A stretch of 64,000 nt of DNA from Klebsiella africana (GCF_020526085.1 NZ_CP084874.1:4836001-4900000); one strand, 5' to 3'. Shown: positions 19,470 through 28,942, counted from the first letter of the stretch. Notes: generated by a model from the sequence alone, not told the origin. Numbers and translations: made by a program.

Positions 19470-21116
19470 TTATTGATCTTCGATTAACAGCGCTTCCAGC
19501 AGGTCGAGGTCGTGCAGCAGCTTCTGCAGCGTCTCGTTGCTGATCTGCCGCGTGGCGCGCAGATGATACAGCTCGCCGCGCTCAGAGCGCAGCGCCGCCA
19601 GGCGGAAGCGGCGCTCCAGGCTCTCTTCAAGCATGGTGGTTTCCACGTCGTTACGACCATCGGCGCGACGGCGCAGATTACCGATCACCCGCGAACTGAC
19701 TTCGGTCAGCAGCTGGTTATCGATATTCTCTTTAGTATCCGCCGCCAGACGCTCTTCCATCTTCTGGATCGCCACAATCGCCACGTCGGCCGTTGCCGCG
19801 CGCGCCAGACGCTCCTCTTTCCGCTGCTGCACATTATCGCTCGATTCAATGTGACGCAGCAGGATCGGCAGCGCAATCACCCCAACAAACAGCGAGAACA
19901 GGATCACCCCGGCGGCGAGGAAAATCAGCTCATAGCGCGCCGGAAAAACATTCCCGTCCGGCAGCAGCAGCGGAATTGAGAGCACACCGGCAAGGGTAAT
20001 CGCCCCGCGCACCCCGGCAACAGAGGAGATCAGCAGCTCACGGGTAGTCCAGGAACCAAACTCCATCGGTTTCTTCTTCAGGAAGCGCTGGCTGAGCTTG
20101 CGCATCGACCACAGCCAGCCAAAACGCACCAGCATCAATGCGGCATAGATCAGGATAATGTCGGTAAACAGCATCCAGGTCTCGACGTTGGGGTCAGCCT
20201 CCGCCGCCACCAGCGAGCTGGAGAGGATATCCGGCAGCTGCAGGCCCAACAGCAGGAAGACCATGCCGTTAAAGACAAACTCCAGCATCGCCCAGGTGCT
20301 GTTGGCGCGCAGGCGCATTGCCAGCGGCGCGGTACGCATTACGCCGGAACGGGTGATGGTCATCCCCGCCGCCACCGCCGCCAGGATACCAGAGACGCCG
20401 ATATGTTCGGCAATCAGATAGGAAGCAAACGGCAACAGAAACAGCAGGACAATCTGCGTGGCGGGTTCATCCCCACCCCAGCGGCTGAGGAAGCGCATCG
20501 AGCGGCCATACGACCAGCTCACCACAAACCCGGCCAGCACACCGCCGATCGCCACCTTCAGAAATTCAACGGTGGCGCCGCCAACGGTAAAGACCATGGT
20601 GCCCATCGCCACCGCGACGGCAAACTTGAGCGAGACCAGGCCGGAGGCGTCGTTCATTAACGCCTCTCCCTGCAGGATACCCATGATTTTTTTCGGTATC
20701 CGCCCTTCCCCGACGATGCCGGAAAGCGCCACGGCGTCGGTCGGCGACAGCACGGCCGCCAGCGCAAACGCCGGGATCAGCGGAATGCCCGGCACAATCC
20801 AGTAGATCAGAAAGCCGATGCCGACCACCGTCACGACCACCAGCGCCAGCGCCAGACCAAGGATCTCGCGCCCATGCTCAATAAATTCGCGGGTTGGCGT
20901 TTTCCAGCCGTCGGCGAACAGCAGCGGCGGGATAAACAGGACCAGAAATAGCTCTGGATCAAATTCAACGTGCAAACCGAAGGTCGGCCACGCCAGAAGC
21001 GCGCCAATGGCGATTTGCATCAGTGGGAGTGGAACCTGAAAGGGCAGTACACGCGTCACTACCCCGGAGAGTGAGACCACAAGGGTCATGATGAGGATGG
21101 TAAAGAATATTTCCAT
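19470..21116 (-). CDS. yjcE: CPA1-family Na+/H+ antiporter YjcE
   Basis: A 548-residue monovalent cation:proton antiporter closely matching E. coli YjcE. About 12 membrane helices carry the family motifs LFIPPLLFADGWK and LSPTDAVALSGIVGEGRIP, with the ND pair of EALMNDASGL as the ion-binding aspartate site. A cytoplasmic C-terminal tail of about 130 residues follows. I chose ATG 21116 over the ORF start at 21206 because MEIFFTILIMTLVVSLS aligns with the E. coli N-terminus and AGGGAA precedes it. Physiological ion specificity is unknown. Confidence 0.92.
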   Translation of the reverse strand: MEIFFTILIMTLVVSLSGVVTRVLPFQVPLPLMQIAIGALLAWPTFGLHVEFDPELFLVLFIPPLLFADGWKTPTREFIEHGREILGLALALVVVTVVGIGFLIYWIVPGIPLIPAFALAAVLSPTDAVALSGIVGEGRIPKKIMGILQGEALMNDASGLVSLKFAVAVAMGTMVFTVGGATVEFLKVAIGGVLAGFVVSWSYGRSMRFLSRWGGDEPATQIVLLFLLPFASYLIAEHIGVSGILAAVAAGMTITRSGVMRTAPLAMRLRANSTWAMLEFVFNGMVFLLLGLQLPDILSSSLVAAEADPNVETWMLFTDIILIYAALMLVRFGWLWSMRKLSQRFLKKKPMEFGSWTTRELLISSVAGVRGAITLAGVLSIPLLLPDGNVFPARYELIFLAAGVILFSLFVGVIALPILLRHIESSDNVQQRKEERLARAATADVAIVAIQKMEERLAADTKENIDNQLLTEVSSRVIGNLRRRADGRNDVETTMLEESLERRFRLAALRSERGELYHLRATRQISNETLQKLLHDLDLLEALLIEDQ

Positions 21117-21225
21117 GTGTTCCCTGTTTGCTGCGTTTTCTTTTATACCTGTAAGGCGTCGTGCCTGTGAATCATACGCTACCCAGATTAACGCAAATGG
21201 AAACAAGATGTGGTTTAAAAATAAA

Positions 21226-21247
21226 ACGGGCGGCCTGAGCCGCCCGT
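21226..21247 (-). terminator. Rho-independent terminator of ghxP
   Basis: On the minus strand ACGGGCGGC-TCAG-GCCGCCCGT is followed by TTTATTTTT. Confidence 0.9.
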
Positions 21248-21263
21248 GAGGAGCACGAAGGGT

Positions 21264-22613
21264 TTAAATCGCCCAACCGCCGGCGTAGAACACCACCAGC
21301 GCCACGGCAATCACCACTGTACCGAGGTTCAGCTTGCGCCACTCGCCAGAGACCAGACGACCGATAACCAGGGTAGCAAAGCCGATCATAATGCCGGTCA
21401 CGATGTTACAGGTCAGCACGATAAACACCGCGGTGATCAGGCCTGCCATCGCGTCAACGAAGTCGTTGAAATCGATTTTCGCCACATTGCTCAGCATCAG
21501 CAGGCCGACGTACATCAGCGCCGGTGCGGTCGCGTAGGCCGGCACCAGATAAGAGAGCGGGGAGAGGAACAGGATCAGCAGGAACAGGACACCGACCGTC
21601 ACCGCGGTCAGCCCGGTTTTACCGCCAGCCGCGGTACCTGCCGCCGATTCGATATACACCGCCGCCGGCGCCGCCCCGACTAAACCGGAGAAGACGCTGC
21701 TCAGGGAGTCGGTGGTCAGTGCTTTTCCGCCGTTGATGATCTGCCCGTCTTTGTCCAGCAGGTTTGCCTGGCCAGCCACCGCGCGGATGGTACCGGTGGC
21801 GTCAAAGACCGCAGTCATCACCAGCGCCAGCACGCTTGGCAGCACGACCGGGTTTAGGGCACCGACGATATCCAGGCTGCCGATCAGCGAGTTACCCTGC
21901 GCATCGCTCAGGGATGGCATGGCGAAAACCCCGGAAAAATGAACGTTGGGATCGAAAATCAGGCCGACAATCGACACGCCAATGATGGTCAGCAGAATAC
22001 CGCCAGGCACCTTCATCTTTTCCAGACCGATGATCACCGCAAGACCAATCAGCGACATTACCACCGGGAAGCTATCAAATTTACCCAGCGCCACCGGCAG
22101 ACCGTCCAACGGGTTTTTGATCACCAGGCCAACGCCGTTGGCAGCAATCAGCAGCAGGAACAGGCCAATCCCGATCCCGGTACCGTGCGCCACGCCCTGC
22201 GGCAGGTTGCGCAAGATCCAGCTGCGGATGCCGGTTGCGGAAATCACCGTAAACAGGACACCCATCAGGAATACCGCGCCAAGGGCTACCGGAATACTGA
22301 TCTGCTGCCCCAGCACCAGGCTGAAGGCGGTAAAGGCGGTCAGCGAGATGGCGCAACCGATCGCCATTGGCAGATTCGCCCACAGCCCCATCGCCAGCGA
22401 GCCAACGCCCGCCACCAGACAAGTGGAGACAAATACCGCGGCCGGCGGAAAGCCCGCTTTACCGAGCATACCCGGCACCACGATGACGGAATACACCATC
22501 GCCAGAAAGGTAGTAAGACCTGCAACAATCTCCTGACGCACGGTGCTGCCGCGCGCAGAAATTTTAAACCAGGCGTCTAATGAACCGCCGGTACGCGCTG
22601 AAGGCGTAGACAT
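21264..22613 (-). CDS. ghxP: Guanine/hypoxanthine permease GhxP
   Basis: A 449-residue NCS2/AzgA-family permease matching E. coli GhxP (YjcD), a high-affinity proton-coupled importer of guanine and hypoxanthine. Family signatures seen are [15 protein letters not shown] and [24 protein letters not shown] 22613 is chosen because it has AGGGGAAG at good spacing and fits the E. coli N-terminus; the ORF start at 22670 lacks this. Three PurR-like boxes lie in the 390 bp upstream, consistent with purine repression. Confidence 0.93.
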   Translation of the reverse strand: MSTPSARTGGSLDAWFKISARGSTVRQEIVAGLTTFLAMVYSVIVVPGMLGKAGFPPAAVFVSTCLVAGVGSLAMGLWANLPMAIGCAISLTAFTAFSLVLGQQISIPVALGAVFLMGVLFTVISATGIRSWILRNLPQGVAHGTGIGIGLFLLLIAANGVGLVIKNPLDGLPVALGKFDSFPVVMSLIGLAVIIGLEKMKVPGGILLTIIGVSIVGLIFDPNVHFSGVFAMPSLSDAQGNSLIGSLDIVGALNPVVLPSVLALVMTAVFDATGTIRAVAGQANLLDKDGQIINGGKALTTDSLSSVFSGLVGAAPAAVYIESAAGTAAGGKTGLTAVTVGVLFLLILFLSPLSYLVPAYATAPALMYVGLLMLSNVAKIDFNDFVDAMAGLITAVFIVLTCNIVTGIMIGFATLVIGRLVSGEWRKLNLGTVVIAVALVVFYAGGWAI

Positions 22614-22726
22614 AGAAAACTTCCCCTGAAAATTTTTATCGTTCGTGGGTATGCGTGGTGGACCCTCCACTGCCAGTTAAACGCGATCTCCTTGTACCGA
22701 ATTGCAACGCAAGGGGGGCTGCAAAA

Positions 22727-22742
22727 AAGCAAACGTTTAACT
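22727..22742. promoter_or_regulatory. PurR-like box 1 upstream of ghxP
   Basis: AGCAAACGTTTAACTC retains the GCAAACGTTT core of the PurR operator consensus. It is about 115 bp upstream of the ghxP start codon. Confidence 0.65.
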
Positions 22743-22816
22743 CCGCGCATACACTACGGTGGTCAACCTTGTCGGCTCCCCCCGGGTAGCAGAAAAAAGC
22801 GGGAGCAAAGCAGAAA

Positions 22817-22832
22817 GGCAAACGATTATCCG
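22817..22832. promoter_or_regulatory. PurR-like box 2 upstream of ghxP (weak)
   Basis: GGCAAACGATTATCCG keeps GCAAACG and the right-hand TATC but has one change in the central motif. Confidence 0.4.
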
Positions 22833-22914
22833 GCCTTTAGATAACCCTTTTCAACCGATGTTTATCGTATTTCGCTAAATTTCGCTTATGACGAACAGAA
22901 AATAACCAGCAGAT

Positions 22915-22930
22915 GCGCAAACGTTATCGT
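22915..22930. promoter_or_regulatory. PurR-like box 3 upstream of ghxP
   Basis: GCGCAAACGTTATCGT differs from the PurR consensus ACGCAAACGTTTTCGT at few positions and is the strongest of the three. It is about 300 bp from the start codon, so it may act in a DNA loop or control an upstream promoter. Confidence 0.65.
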
Positions 22931-23002
22931 CTATGCGCAATCCGCTAACATTTTTTTAGTGAGTTGCTTTCATTTAGCCGGGTCATCGGATCCGCTAATA
23001 CT

Positions 23003-23671
23003 TCAGGTGCCGGGTAAAGAAAAGGGGCCGCCACGCTCGATGGCCCGTTGCCAGGCCGGACGCTGTTCCACCCGCTGACGCCAGGCCTCGATATGGACGA
23101 GGTCATGCATACCGCCGCGGGCTAACAACGCCATCACCGGGAAGCTCATCTGAATATCGGCCATGCTCAGCCGCTCGCCAGCAAACCATGGCCGCGTGGC
23201 AAGATGGTCATCAATAAAACGCGCATGGGTGGCCAGCTGCGGATCGAGCCACGCTTTTTGTATGCCCTTACCCAACAGCGAGCCTAATGAGCGGACGCCA
23301 AAGGGCACGGGGGGTTTGCCCAGGCTGGCGAACACCAGCTTCATTAACAGCAGCGGCATCAGCGAGCCTTCGGCATAGTGCAGCCAGAAGCGGTACTGCA
23401 GTTTGTCGTCAATTCCCTGCGGCTTCAGCAGCCCACCGCTGTCCCAGGTCTCCTGCAAATACTCGAGAATGGCCCCGGACTCCGCCAGCACATAGCCGTT
23501 GTCTTCCAGCACCGGCGATTTCCCTAACGGATGGATTTTCTTCAGCGCCGCTGGCGCCAGCATCGACTTTTCCCGCTGATAGCGGACTATCTGATAAGGC
23601 AGCTGCAGCTCTTCCAGTGCCCACAGTACGCGTTGCGATCGTGATTGATTAAGATGATGTACCGTCAGCAT
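23003..23671 (-). CDS. Glutathione S-transferase family protein
   Basis: A 222-residue cytosolic GST. The N-terminal thioredoxin-like domain (1-80) has NQSRSQRVLWALEEL, the cis-proline region HPLGKSPVLEDNG and the glutathione-binding AESGAILEYL; an all-helical domain follows. The Ser in SRSQRV is a likely catalytic residue. Start ATG 23671 has AGAGG upstream and begins at the first beta strand. It lies between ghxP and soxR; the neighbourhood of the superoxide response regulators is suggestive of a detoxification role but no shared promoter is seen. Substrate unknown. Confidence 0.87.
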   Translation of the reverse strand: MLTVHHLNQSRSQRVLWALEELQLPYQIVRYQREKSMLAPAALKKIHPLGKSPVLEDNGYVLAESGAILEYLQETWDSGGLLKPQGIDDKLQYRFWLHYAEGSLMPLLLMKLVFASLGKPPVPFGVRSLGSLLGKGIQKAWLDPQLATHARFIDDHLATRPWFAGERLSMADIQMSFPVMALLARGGMHDLVHIEAWRQRVEQRPAWQRAIERGGPFSLPGT

Positions 23672-23896
23672 GGGCCTCTCCCGTCGTTTGTTCAAATTAA
23701 CTATAGGAACAGGCGCTCATTGCCGGGAAAATTTCGGCAAAATAATGAGAAAAAAACGGCGGCAGCTGCCATAGTTAAAGTGTCGACGCAAACCGGAACC
23801 TCCATCAACAGATTGCGCAATACTGAGGGGCGCCGACGTCGGGGGAAACCCTCTCGTGAACCAGCGAGATAATGCGAAAGACCAAGACCGGAAAAC

Positions 23897-23927
23897 AACT
23901 AAAGCGCCCAGTTGTGGCGCTTTAGTT
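23897..23927 (-). terminator. Terminator downstream of soxR
   Basis: AACTAAAGCGCC (23897-23908) and GGCGCTTTAGTT (23916-23927) form a perfect 12 bp stem with a 7-base loop, ending a few bases beyond the soxR stop. Confidence 0.85.
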
Positions 23928-23930
23928 TTA

Positions 23931-24389
23931 TTACTCCTCTTCCAGCAGCCGGGCGCCGGTCCCCTCTTCCCCCAGCTTATCGCCTGGGTTGCGCAGCGGG
24001 CAGTCGCGTCGTGATAAACAGCCGCAGCCGATACAGCCGTCGAGCTGGTCGCGCAGCGCCGTCAGGGTATGAATCCGCCGGTCCAGCTCCTCACGCCACT
24101 GCGATGACAGCATCTTCCACTCTTTTGCGCTGAGATTGTGCCCTTCCGGCAGTACGCCAAACGCGTCGCCGATGGTCGCCAGCGGGATGCCGATGCGTTG
24201 CGCAATTTTGATAATCGCCACCGCGCGCAGGACATCGCGCCGGTAGCGCCGCTGATTGCCGGCATTGCGCTGACTGTGGATCAGCCCTTTACTCTCATAG
24301 AAATGGAGAGCCGAGACCGCCACGCCGGTTCGTTTTGCCACTTCCCCGGGCGTCAGCAGCATTTTGATGCGGGGTGATTTCTTTTCCAT
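23931..24389 (-). CDS. soxR: Redox-sensitive transcriptional activator SoxR
   Basis: A 152-residue MerR-family dimer whose 2Fe-2S cluster senses redox-cycling drugs and nitric oxide and switches on soxS. The MerR helix-turn-helix is at about 12-50 ([20 protein letters not shown]). The cluster ligands are Cys119, 122, 124 and 130 in [12 protein letters not shown], identical in spacing to E. coli SoxR. It is divergent from soxS across 84 bp containing the SoxR operator. Confidence 0.97.
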   Translation of the reverse strand: MEKKSPRIKMLLTPGEVAKRTGVAVSALHFYESKGLIHSQRNAGNQRRYRRDVLRAVAIIKIAQRIGIPLATIGDAFGVLPEGHNLSAKEWKMLSSQWREELDRRIHTLTALRDQLDGCIGCGCLSRRDCPLRNPGDKLGEEGTGARLLEEE

Positions 24390-24396
24390 AAAGCGC

Positions 24397-24427
24397 TTTA
24401 CCTCAAGTTAACTTGAGGAATTATACT
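24397..24427 (+). promoter_or_regulatory. soxS promoter with SoxR operator
   Basis: CCTCAAGTTAACTTGAGG (24401-24418) is a perfect 18 bp palindrome lying between a -35 (TTTACC, 24397-24402) and a -10 (TATACT, 24422-24427). The 19 bp spacer is the over-long spacing that MerR-family activators correct by distorting DNA. Confidence 0.93.
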
Positions 24428-24473
24428 CGCCCGCAGACAAAACGACGAATCGAGAATTGAGAGAGGCCGCTTT

Positions 24474-24803
24474 ATGTCCCATCAGGATATTATTCAAACA
24501 CTGATTGAATGGATTGATGAACATATCGATCAACCACTTAACATTGATATAGTCGCCAGAAAGTCAGGATACTCGAAGTGGTATCTGCAGCGGATGTTCC
24601 GCACCGTGATGCATCAGACGCTGGGGGATTACATTCGTCAGCGCCGCCTGCTGCTGGCCGCGGAAGCGCTGCGCACCACCCAGCGGCCGATCTTTGATAT
24701 CGCGATGGATCTGGGCTATGTCTCGCAGCAAACCTTCTCGCGGGTGTTCCGCCGGGAATTCGACCGTACCCCCAGCGACTACCGTCATCAGATCTCCGCG
24801 TGA
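24474..24803 (+). CDS. soxS: Superoxide response regulator SoxS
   Basis: A 109-residue AraC/XylS activator made only of the two helix-turn-helix motifs (IDIVARKSGYSKWYLQRMF and IFDIAMDLGYVSQQTFSRVF). It activates oxidative-stress, efflux and porin-control genes and overlaps functionally with MarA, Rob and Klebsiella RamA. Its last 16 bp overlap the 3' end of the convergent pdeC gene, so the two transcripts are antisense to one another at their ends. Confidence 0.97.
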   Translation: MSHQDIIQTLIEWIDEHIDQPLNIDIVARKSGYSKWYLQRMFRTVMHQTLGDYIRQRRLLLAAEALRTTQRPIFDIAMDLGYVSQQTFSRVFRREFDRTPSDYRHQISA

Positions 24804-26392
24804 CGCGGTGGTTGAGGCACGCGCATCGGCGTGGGAGCATTGGCTAACCAGTGCATAAACTCCCGCGCCGGCATCGCTTTCGCAAACAGCCAGCCCTGGC
24901 AAAATTGTACACCGCGCTTGTAGAGCCAGCTTACCTGCTCCGGGGTTTCCACCCCTTCCGCGATAGTCTTTAAACGCAGCCCGCGCGCCATCTCGATGAT
25001 GTGCTCAGCGATCAGATGACTGGTGTTGTTGGTGGTCAGCGTATCCACGAAGGTTTTATCGATTTTGAGGATATCGACGTTCAGCGCGTGCAGATTATGC
25101 AAATTCGAGTAGCCGGTGCCAAAATCATCGATCGCAATTTCGTAGCCAGCTTCACGGAACGCCTGGATCACCGGCGTCGTTTTCGCCACATCGATAAACC
25201 CGCGCTCGGTCACTTCAATTTTGATCTGCCCAATGCACACCGCATAGCTCTGCGCTTTCTCACTAATCTGTGAAATGAGCCGCGCCGAATGGAAATCTGA
25301 AGCAGAAAGATTAATCGCCACATACAGCTGCGGATGGCTGGCCAGAAACTCCCCCATCTCATAAAACAGTTCGTCCACCACATAGTCCGTGATCTGGGCA
25401 ATCATGCCTTCATTTTCCGCCAACGGGATAAACTCCGCCGGATTCATCACCGGACCGTCAAACCCCGGCCAGCGCAGCAGCGCTTCCGCCCCGACACAAC
25501 GGTTATTTTTAATATCGATAATCGGTTGGTAGTGCAGGCGCAACTGGCGGCAGCTCAGGGCCCGCTGCAGCATATTGCGCGGCGAATGATACTGTCGCCG
25601 GGTACGCGACCACACCAGTACCAGTAAAATACTGCAAATGATCCCCAGCGGCAGCGTCAGGCTGACCTGGTTACAGAAGTTGTGGTAGTAACTGGCCCGT
25701 GAGGTGGACATGATGACCGCGATCGGCCGGATAGCGGAGCGGGCAATCGTATACACCCGGCCATTTTGATTAAAAAAGGTATCGCCTTCGCGAATTAGCC
25801 TCTGAAGTTCAGCAGGCTCAACATTATTGCTCAGCGAGAAAAAGAGGTTAGTTTTGGTATCGAAAACGCCATAGGCTAAATCGCGATCGCTGGCAATCAC
25901 TGAGCTATACGAGTAGGGATTGACCACCACCACATAGGGCCCCTTCTGCATATAATTCATGGCAAAGCCCGGGTAAAACGGCGTATCCCGATAGTAATAA
26001 ATCGCCACGTCGGGCTTTCTGGTGTAATTCGCCGCCGGCATTCGCCAGCCGGTCTCAGGATGAACGGACGTCGAACAGATAAAGCGCTGACCGTTGGCAT
26101 AGATCAGATCTTCCACATACAGCAGACCGCGCACGATATGCAGTAAATAACGCTGATGATCCGCTGAACACAGTTCACCGCGATACTCGCTGGCTTTTGC
26201 CCGCGCCTGATCCGCTTCCCGGATGACCATTTCCGTTTTTTGCAGCGCCAGTTGCGAAAATGAGTGTAATTGATCAATAGTTTCGGCTTTCGCCCTGATC
26301 TGGGCAAACCACAGTGCCAGCACTACCGGCAATAAAATAACCAACCCCATTCCGACGAGTCTAAGCGCCTTATGCGGCGCACTGTCAGCCAT
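24788..26392 (-). CDS. pdeC: Cyclic-di-GMP phosphodiesterase PdeC (YjcC), CSS-EAL type
   Basis: A 534-residue inner-membrane enzyme that hydrolyses c-di-GMP. A first helix (about 11-30) and a second (about 240-262) bracket a periplasmic CSS domain containing the cysteines in ELCSADH and RFICSTSV, whose disulfide state controls homologous enzymes. The EAL domain (about 270-520) has AEALLRW, NLSASDFH, DDFGTGYSN and KIDKTFVD, so metal and substrate residues are intact. The position next to soxS is conserved with E. coli. In Klebsiella this protein has been linked to oxidative stress and type 3 fimbriae, as I recall. Confidence 0.94.
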   Translation of the reverse strand: MADSAPHKALRLVGMGLVILLPVVLALWFAQIRAKAETIDQLHSFSQLALQKTEMVIREADQARAKASEYRGELCSADHQRYLLHIVRGLLYVEDLIYANGQRFICSTSVHPETGWRMPAANYTRKPDVAIYYYRDTPFYPGFAMNYMQKGPYVVVVNPYSYSSVIASDRDLAYGVFDTKTNLFFSLSNNVEPAELQRLIREGDTFFNQNGRVYTIARSAIRPIAVIMSTSRASYYHNFCNQVSLTLPLGIICSILLVLVWSRTRRQYHSPRNMLQRALSCRQLRLHYQPIIDIKNNRCVGAEALLRWPGFDGPVMNPAEFIPLAENEGMIAQITDYVVDELFYEMGEFLASHPQLYVAINLSASDFHSARLISQISEKAQSYAVCIGQIKIEVTERGFIDVAKTTPVIQAFREAGYEIAIDDFGTGYSNLHNLHALNVDILKIDKTFVDTLTTNNTSHLIAEHIIEMARGLRLKTIAEGVETPEQVSWLYKRGVQFCQGWLFAKAMPAREFMHWLANAPTPMRVPQPPRHAEI

Positions 26393-26898
26393 TTACGCTT
26401 TCATCCATGCGATATGCCTTAATTAAGGTAGCCCAAACACGTTAGCAATCGCGACTGCGATAGACATCAGCAGATATCTGCCAGCCCTTCAGGGCGTCAG
26501 CTTTCCAGCCGGTGGTGTTGAATAATACTTATTTATCCAGTATTCGAAAGATATTCTCATAAGATTAAGAATAGACTCGCATCTGACTCGGTTTCTCCGT
26601 GTAATAAACTGGAACAGGTAATAAAACCCGCAGAATAATAATCATTAGCAAGAGAAGAAAATAAGGAATCGGCTTTTATGTCATCATATCCACACAAATA
26701 ACAGGCTTATTAAGCGCAGCGAAAGCTCATTTTTTGACTGGTGAATAAAGCAACAAGTGTGATATAGTTCACACAAGTTGATGAAACAGAAATGACGTTT
26801 CATCACTCTCTCGTTTGCCAGTCGAGACCAGAGCGCTATGCCATCGTCAGTCGCGCCAGGTCATCTATGGCTTCCCGACTTTCTTTGAGGATAGGTTA
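26393..26898 (+). other. pdeC-yjcB intergenic region
   Basis: About 500 bp of mostly AT-rich DNA without a convincing gene; an in-frame extension of yjcB back to 26815 exists but lacks a ribosome site. It contains a perfect CRP site and, just after it, TGATGAAAC / GTTTCATCA (26779-26805) forming a 9 bp stem with a 9-base loop. Confidence 0.6.
26758..26773. promoter_or_regulatory. CRP site, consensus quality
   Basis: TGTGATATAGTTCACA matches TGTGA-N6-TCACA at every defined position. It is about 125 bp upstream of yjcB. Confidence 0.8.
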
Positions 26899-27180
26899 AT
26901 GGCTTCCATTACTACCAGTGTCGTTTTATTGCGCTGGCCCCTGGTGAGCGCAGTACTGATGTTTCTCGCCAGCTCACTGAATATTCAGCTTCGCAAAAGC
27001 GATTATGCCGGTCTGGCAGTGATCTGTAGCTGCCTCGGCCTGGCCGCTGCCTGCTGGTTCGCCACCGGTTTGCTGGGCATCACCCTGCTCGATATTGCCA
27101 AAATCTGGGGCAATATCAAAGATGTGATGATTGAAGTCATGAGTCAAACGCCACCAGAATGGCCAATGATGATGACCTGA
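26899..27180 (+). CDS. yjcB: Small membrane protein YjcB
   Basis: A 93-residue protein with two or three hydrophobic segments (about 6-25, 33-55 and possibly 56-70), matching E. coli YjcB along its whole length, including the C-terminal QTPPEWPM. The ORF can be extended to 26815, but ATG 26899 has AGGATAGG upstream and matches the E. coli start. Function is unknown. The upstream CRP site suggests catabolite control. In E. coli yjcB is close to ssb; here 17.6 kb of accessory DNA separates them. Confidence 0.88.
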   Translation: MASITTSVVLLRWPLVSAVLMFLASSLNIQLRKSDYAGLAVICSCLGLAAACWFATGLLGITLLDIAKIWGNIKDVMIEVMSQTPPEWPMMMT

Positions 27181-27184
27181 AGTT

Positions 27185-27211
27185 AAAAAGCTTCCCGCCG
27201 GGAAGCTTTTT
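27185..27211. terminator. Bidirectional terminator after yjcB
   Basis: AAAAAGCTTCCC-GCC-GGGAAGCTTTTT is a perfect 12 bp stem with a 3-base loop, followed by more T on the plus strand. It serves yjcB and, with the A-run read as T, the converging ABC operon. Confidence 0.92.
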
Positions 27212-27226
27212 CGTTTTTTGCGCGCC

Positions 27227-28084
27227 CTACTTCCCCAGTTTCGCCATCATCTCCGGACGCATGAATTTATGGATCACCACCATAAAGAGCAGCGACGGCA
27301 CCAGCAAAATCAGCGCGGTAATCGACGATACCTGGTAATTGCCCGACATGCTGGCGTTATAGAGCAGCAGTGGCAGCGTGGTGATATCCGGTGCCCCGAC
27401 GAAGAAAGTGCCAGTAAACTCATCCAGCGACTCCAGAAAAACAAAGATGCTGGCGGCAACGATACCCGGCGCTGCCTGCGGCAGCACAATGTGCCAAAAG
27501 GTATACACCGGCCCGGCGCCAAGGTTACGCGACGCCCGCGCCAGCAGCGGGTCGATGGATGAAAAGGCGGCCACACAGATCCACACCGAATACATCAGGC
27601 CGTGAACGCTATGCACCAGTACCACCCCTGCGATACTGCCGTTCAATCCCCACTGATAAAACAATCGGGCAACGTTCATGTATACCGTCAGGTTAGGAAA
27701 GGCCTGCGGGATAAGAAATAGCAGCATGAACAGCATCCGTAATGGCATTTTCCGCCGGGAAAGCGCATAGCCGGCGGGTACGGAAATCAGCAAACAGACC
27801 CCCACCGATAACAGAGCGATCAGCACGCTGGTTAACAGCGAGCTGGAGACATCGCTGTATGGATTGAAGACCTGATACCAGTACTTCAGGCCCCACTGGC
27901 TGGGCAGCGAATGGGGAAAATACCAGCTTTCCGCTACGGTCCAGATCAACAGGTTCAGCAGCGGGCCAAACATCGCCAGCAGCATAAACAGCAGCAGCAG
28001 GGTCTGCAGCACCGGGCTGGCGCGCACTTTACGGCGTCCTTTCACCCACCATGCCGAGGTTGATACTAGGGCCAGCGCTTTCAT
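27227..28084 (-). CDS. ABC transporter permease 2
   Basis: A 285-residue inner-membrane permease with six predicted helices and the EAA loop ASRNLGAGPVYTFWHIVLPQAAP that docks to the ATPase. It resembles the permeases of the PotC/PhnV group of importers for small charged solutes. Its start overlaps the first permease gene by 4 bp. It is the last gene of a solute-binding-protein / permease / permease operon downstream of the ATPase gene. Substrate not identifiable from sequence. Confidence 0.88.
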   Translation of the reverse strand: MKALALVSTSAWWVKGRRKVRASPVLQTLLLLFMLLAMFGPLLNLLIWTVAESWYFPHSLPSQWGLKYWYQVFNPYSDVSSSLLTSVLIALLSVGVCLLISVPAGYALSRRKMPLRMLFMLLFLIPQAFPNLTVYMNVARLFYQWGLNGSIAGVVLVHSVHGLMYSVWICVAAFSSIDPLLARASRNLGAGPVYTFWHIVLPQAAPGIVAASIFVFLESLDEFTGTFFVGAPDITTLPLLLYNASMSGNYQVSSITALILLVPSLLFMVVIHKFMRPEMMAKLGK

Positions 28085-28914
28085 GATTCACCGCCTTTTT
28101 GCTGCAGGCTGTGGCGCAGGTAAAACCACGACAGCGCACCGCAGATCGCCAGCGACACCACGCCAAGCGCATTCGCCACCGCGTAATCACCGTAGGAGTT
28201 GACGCGAAACGCCATATCCACAGTTAGCATCGTCGGGGTCCCCACGCCGATCATCAACGGAACCGACAGCACCGACATCATAGTCACCGTCGACAGCACC
28301 AGCGCCACACCGATAGTCGGCAGGACCTGCGGCAGCATGATATCGAACAGGATCCGCGGCCGGGAGGCGCCAAGATTACGTGCAGCAAGGATCTGCGACG
28401 ACTCCAGCGCCGCCATCGCCCCGCAGATCAGCAGCGTGGCAAAGGCCAGTTGCTTCCAGACAAAGGTGATCACTATCCCTTTCCATCCCAGCCAGGAGAG
28501 GGTCTCCAGCGGCGTGACCAGGTCGGCCGCCACCAGCGCATTGTTCATCAGGCCATTTTTGGCGAGAAAAGTGCGCATCATCTGGGCGACAACGATAAAG
28601 GGAATAAACAGCGGTAAGCGATACAAAAAACCCAGCAGGCGAACAATGGTTCGATACGGTGACAGCGCAATCACTGCCGACAGAGTAATGGCAATCAGCG
28701 CTAACAGCGCCACCGAGATCAGCACGATAATCAGTGAAAAGAGCACATCGCTGGCGTAAAGCGCATAGACCTTGCGGAAGTGATCGAGGGTGAACGGCTG
28801 TCCCGGCGCGGTAAACGCCGAGACCAGCGAAAACCCCAGCGGATACAAAAACAGGATCGCAATCATCAGCGCCGCCGGGGCAACCAGCAGCAGATATTTT
28901 AATGAACTGGACAT
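28081..28914 (-). CDS. ABC transporter permease 1
   Basis: A 277-residue permease of the PotB/PhnU-like group, with six helices and an EAA loop AARNLGASRPRILFDIMLPQ. It is coupled to permease 2 by a 4 bp ATGA overlap and lies 60 bp after the binding-protein gene, a gap that contains a GC-rich hairpin. Together the two permeases form the heterodimeric channel of the importer. Confidence 0.88.
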   Translation of the reverse strand: MSSSLKYLLLVAPAALMIAILFLYPLGFSLVSAFTAPGQPFTLDHFRKVYALYASDVLFSLIIVLISVALLALIAITLSAVIALSPYRTIVRLLGFLYRLPLFIPFIVVAQMMRTFLAKNGLMNNALVAADLVTPLETLSWLGWKGIVITFVWKQLAFATLLICGAMAALESSQILAARNLGASRPRILFDIMLPQVLPTIGVALVLSTVTMMSVLSVPLMIGVGTPTMLTVDMAFRVNSYGDYAVANALGVVSLAICGALSWFYLRHSLQQKGGES

Positions 28915-28942
28915 AATGGACCTGGCGTCAGCACAAGCAAGC

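Noticed and set aside
22614..22740. Purine riboswitch in the ghxP leader
   Set aside because: The conserved core of guanine/adenine riboswitches (three-stem junction with its invariant loop sequences) is not present; PurR boxes explain regulation better.
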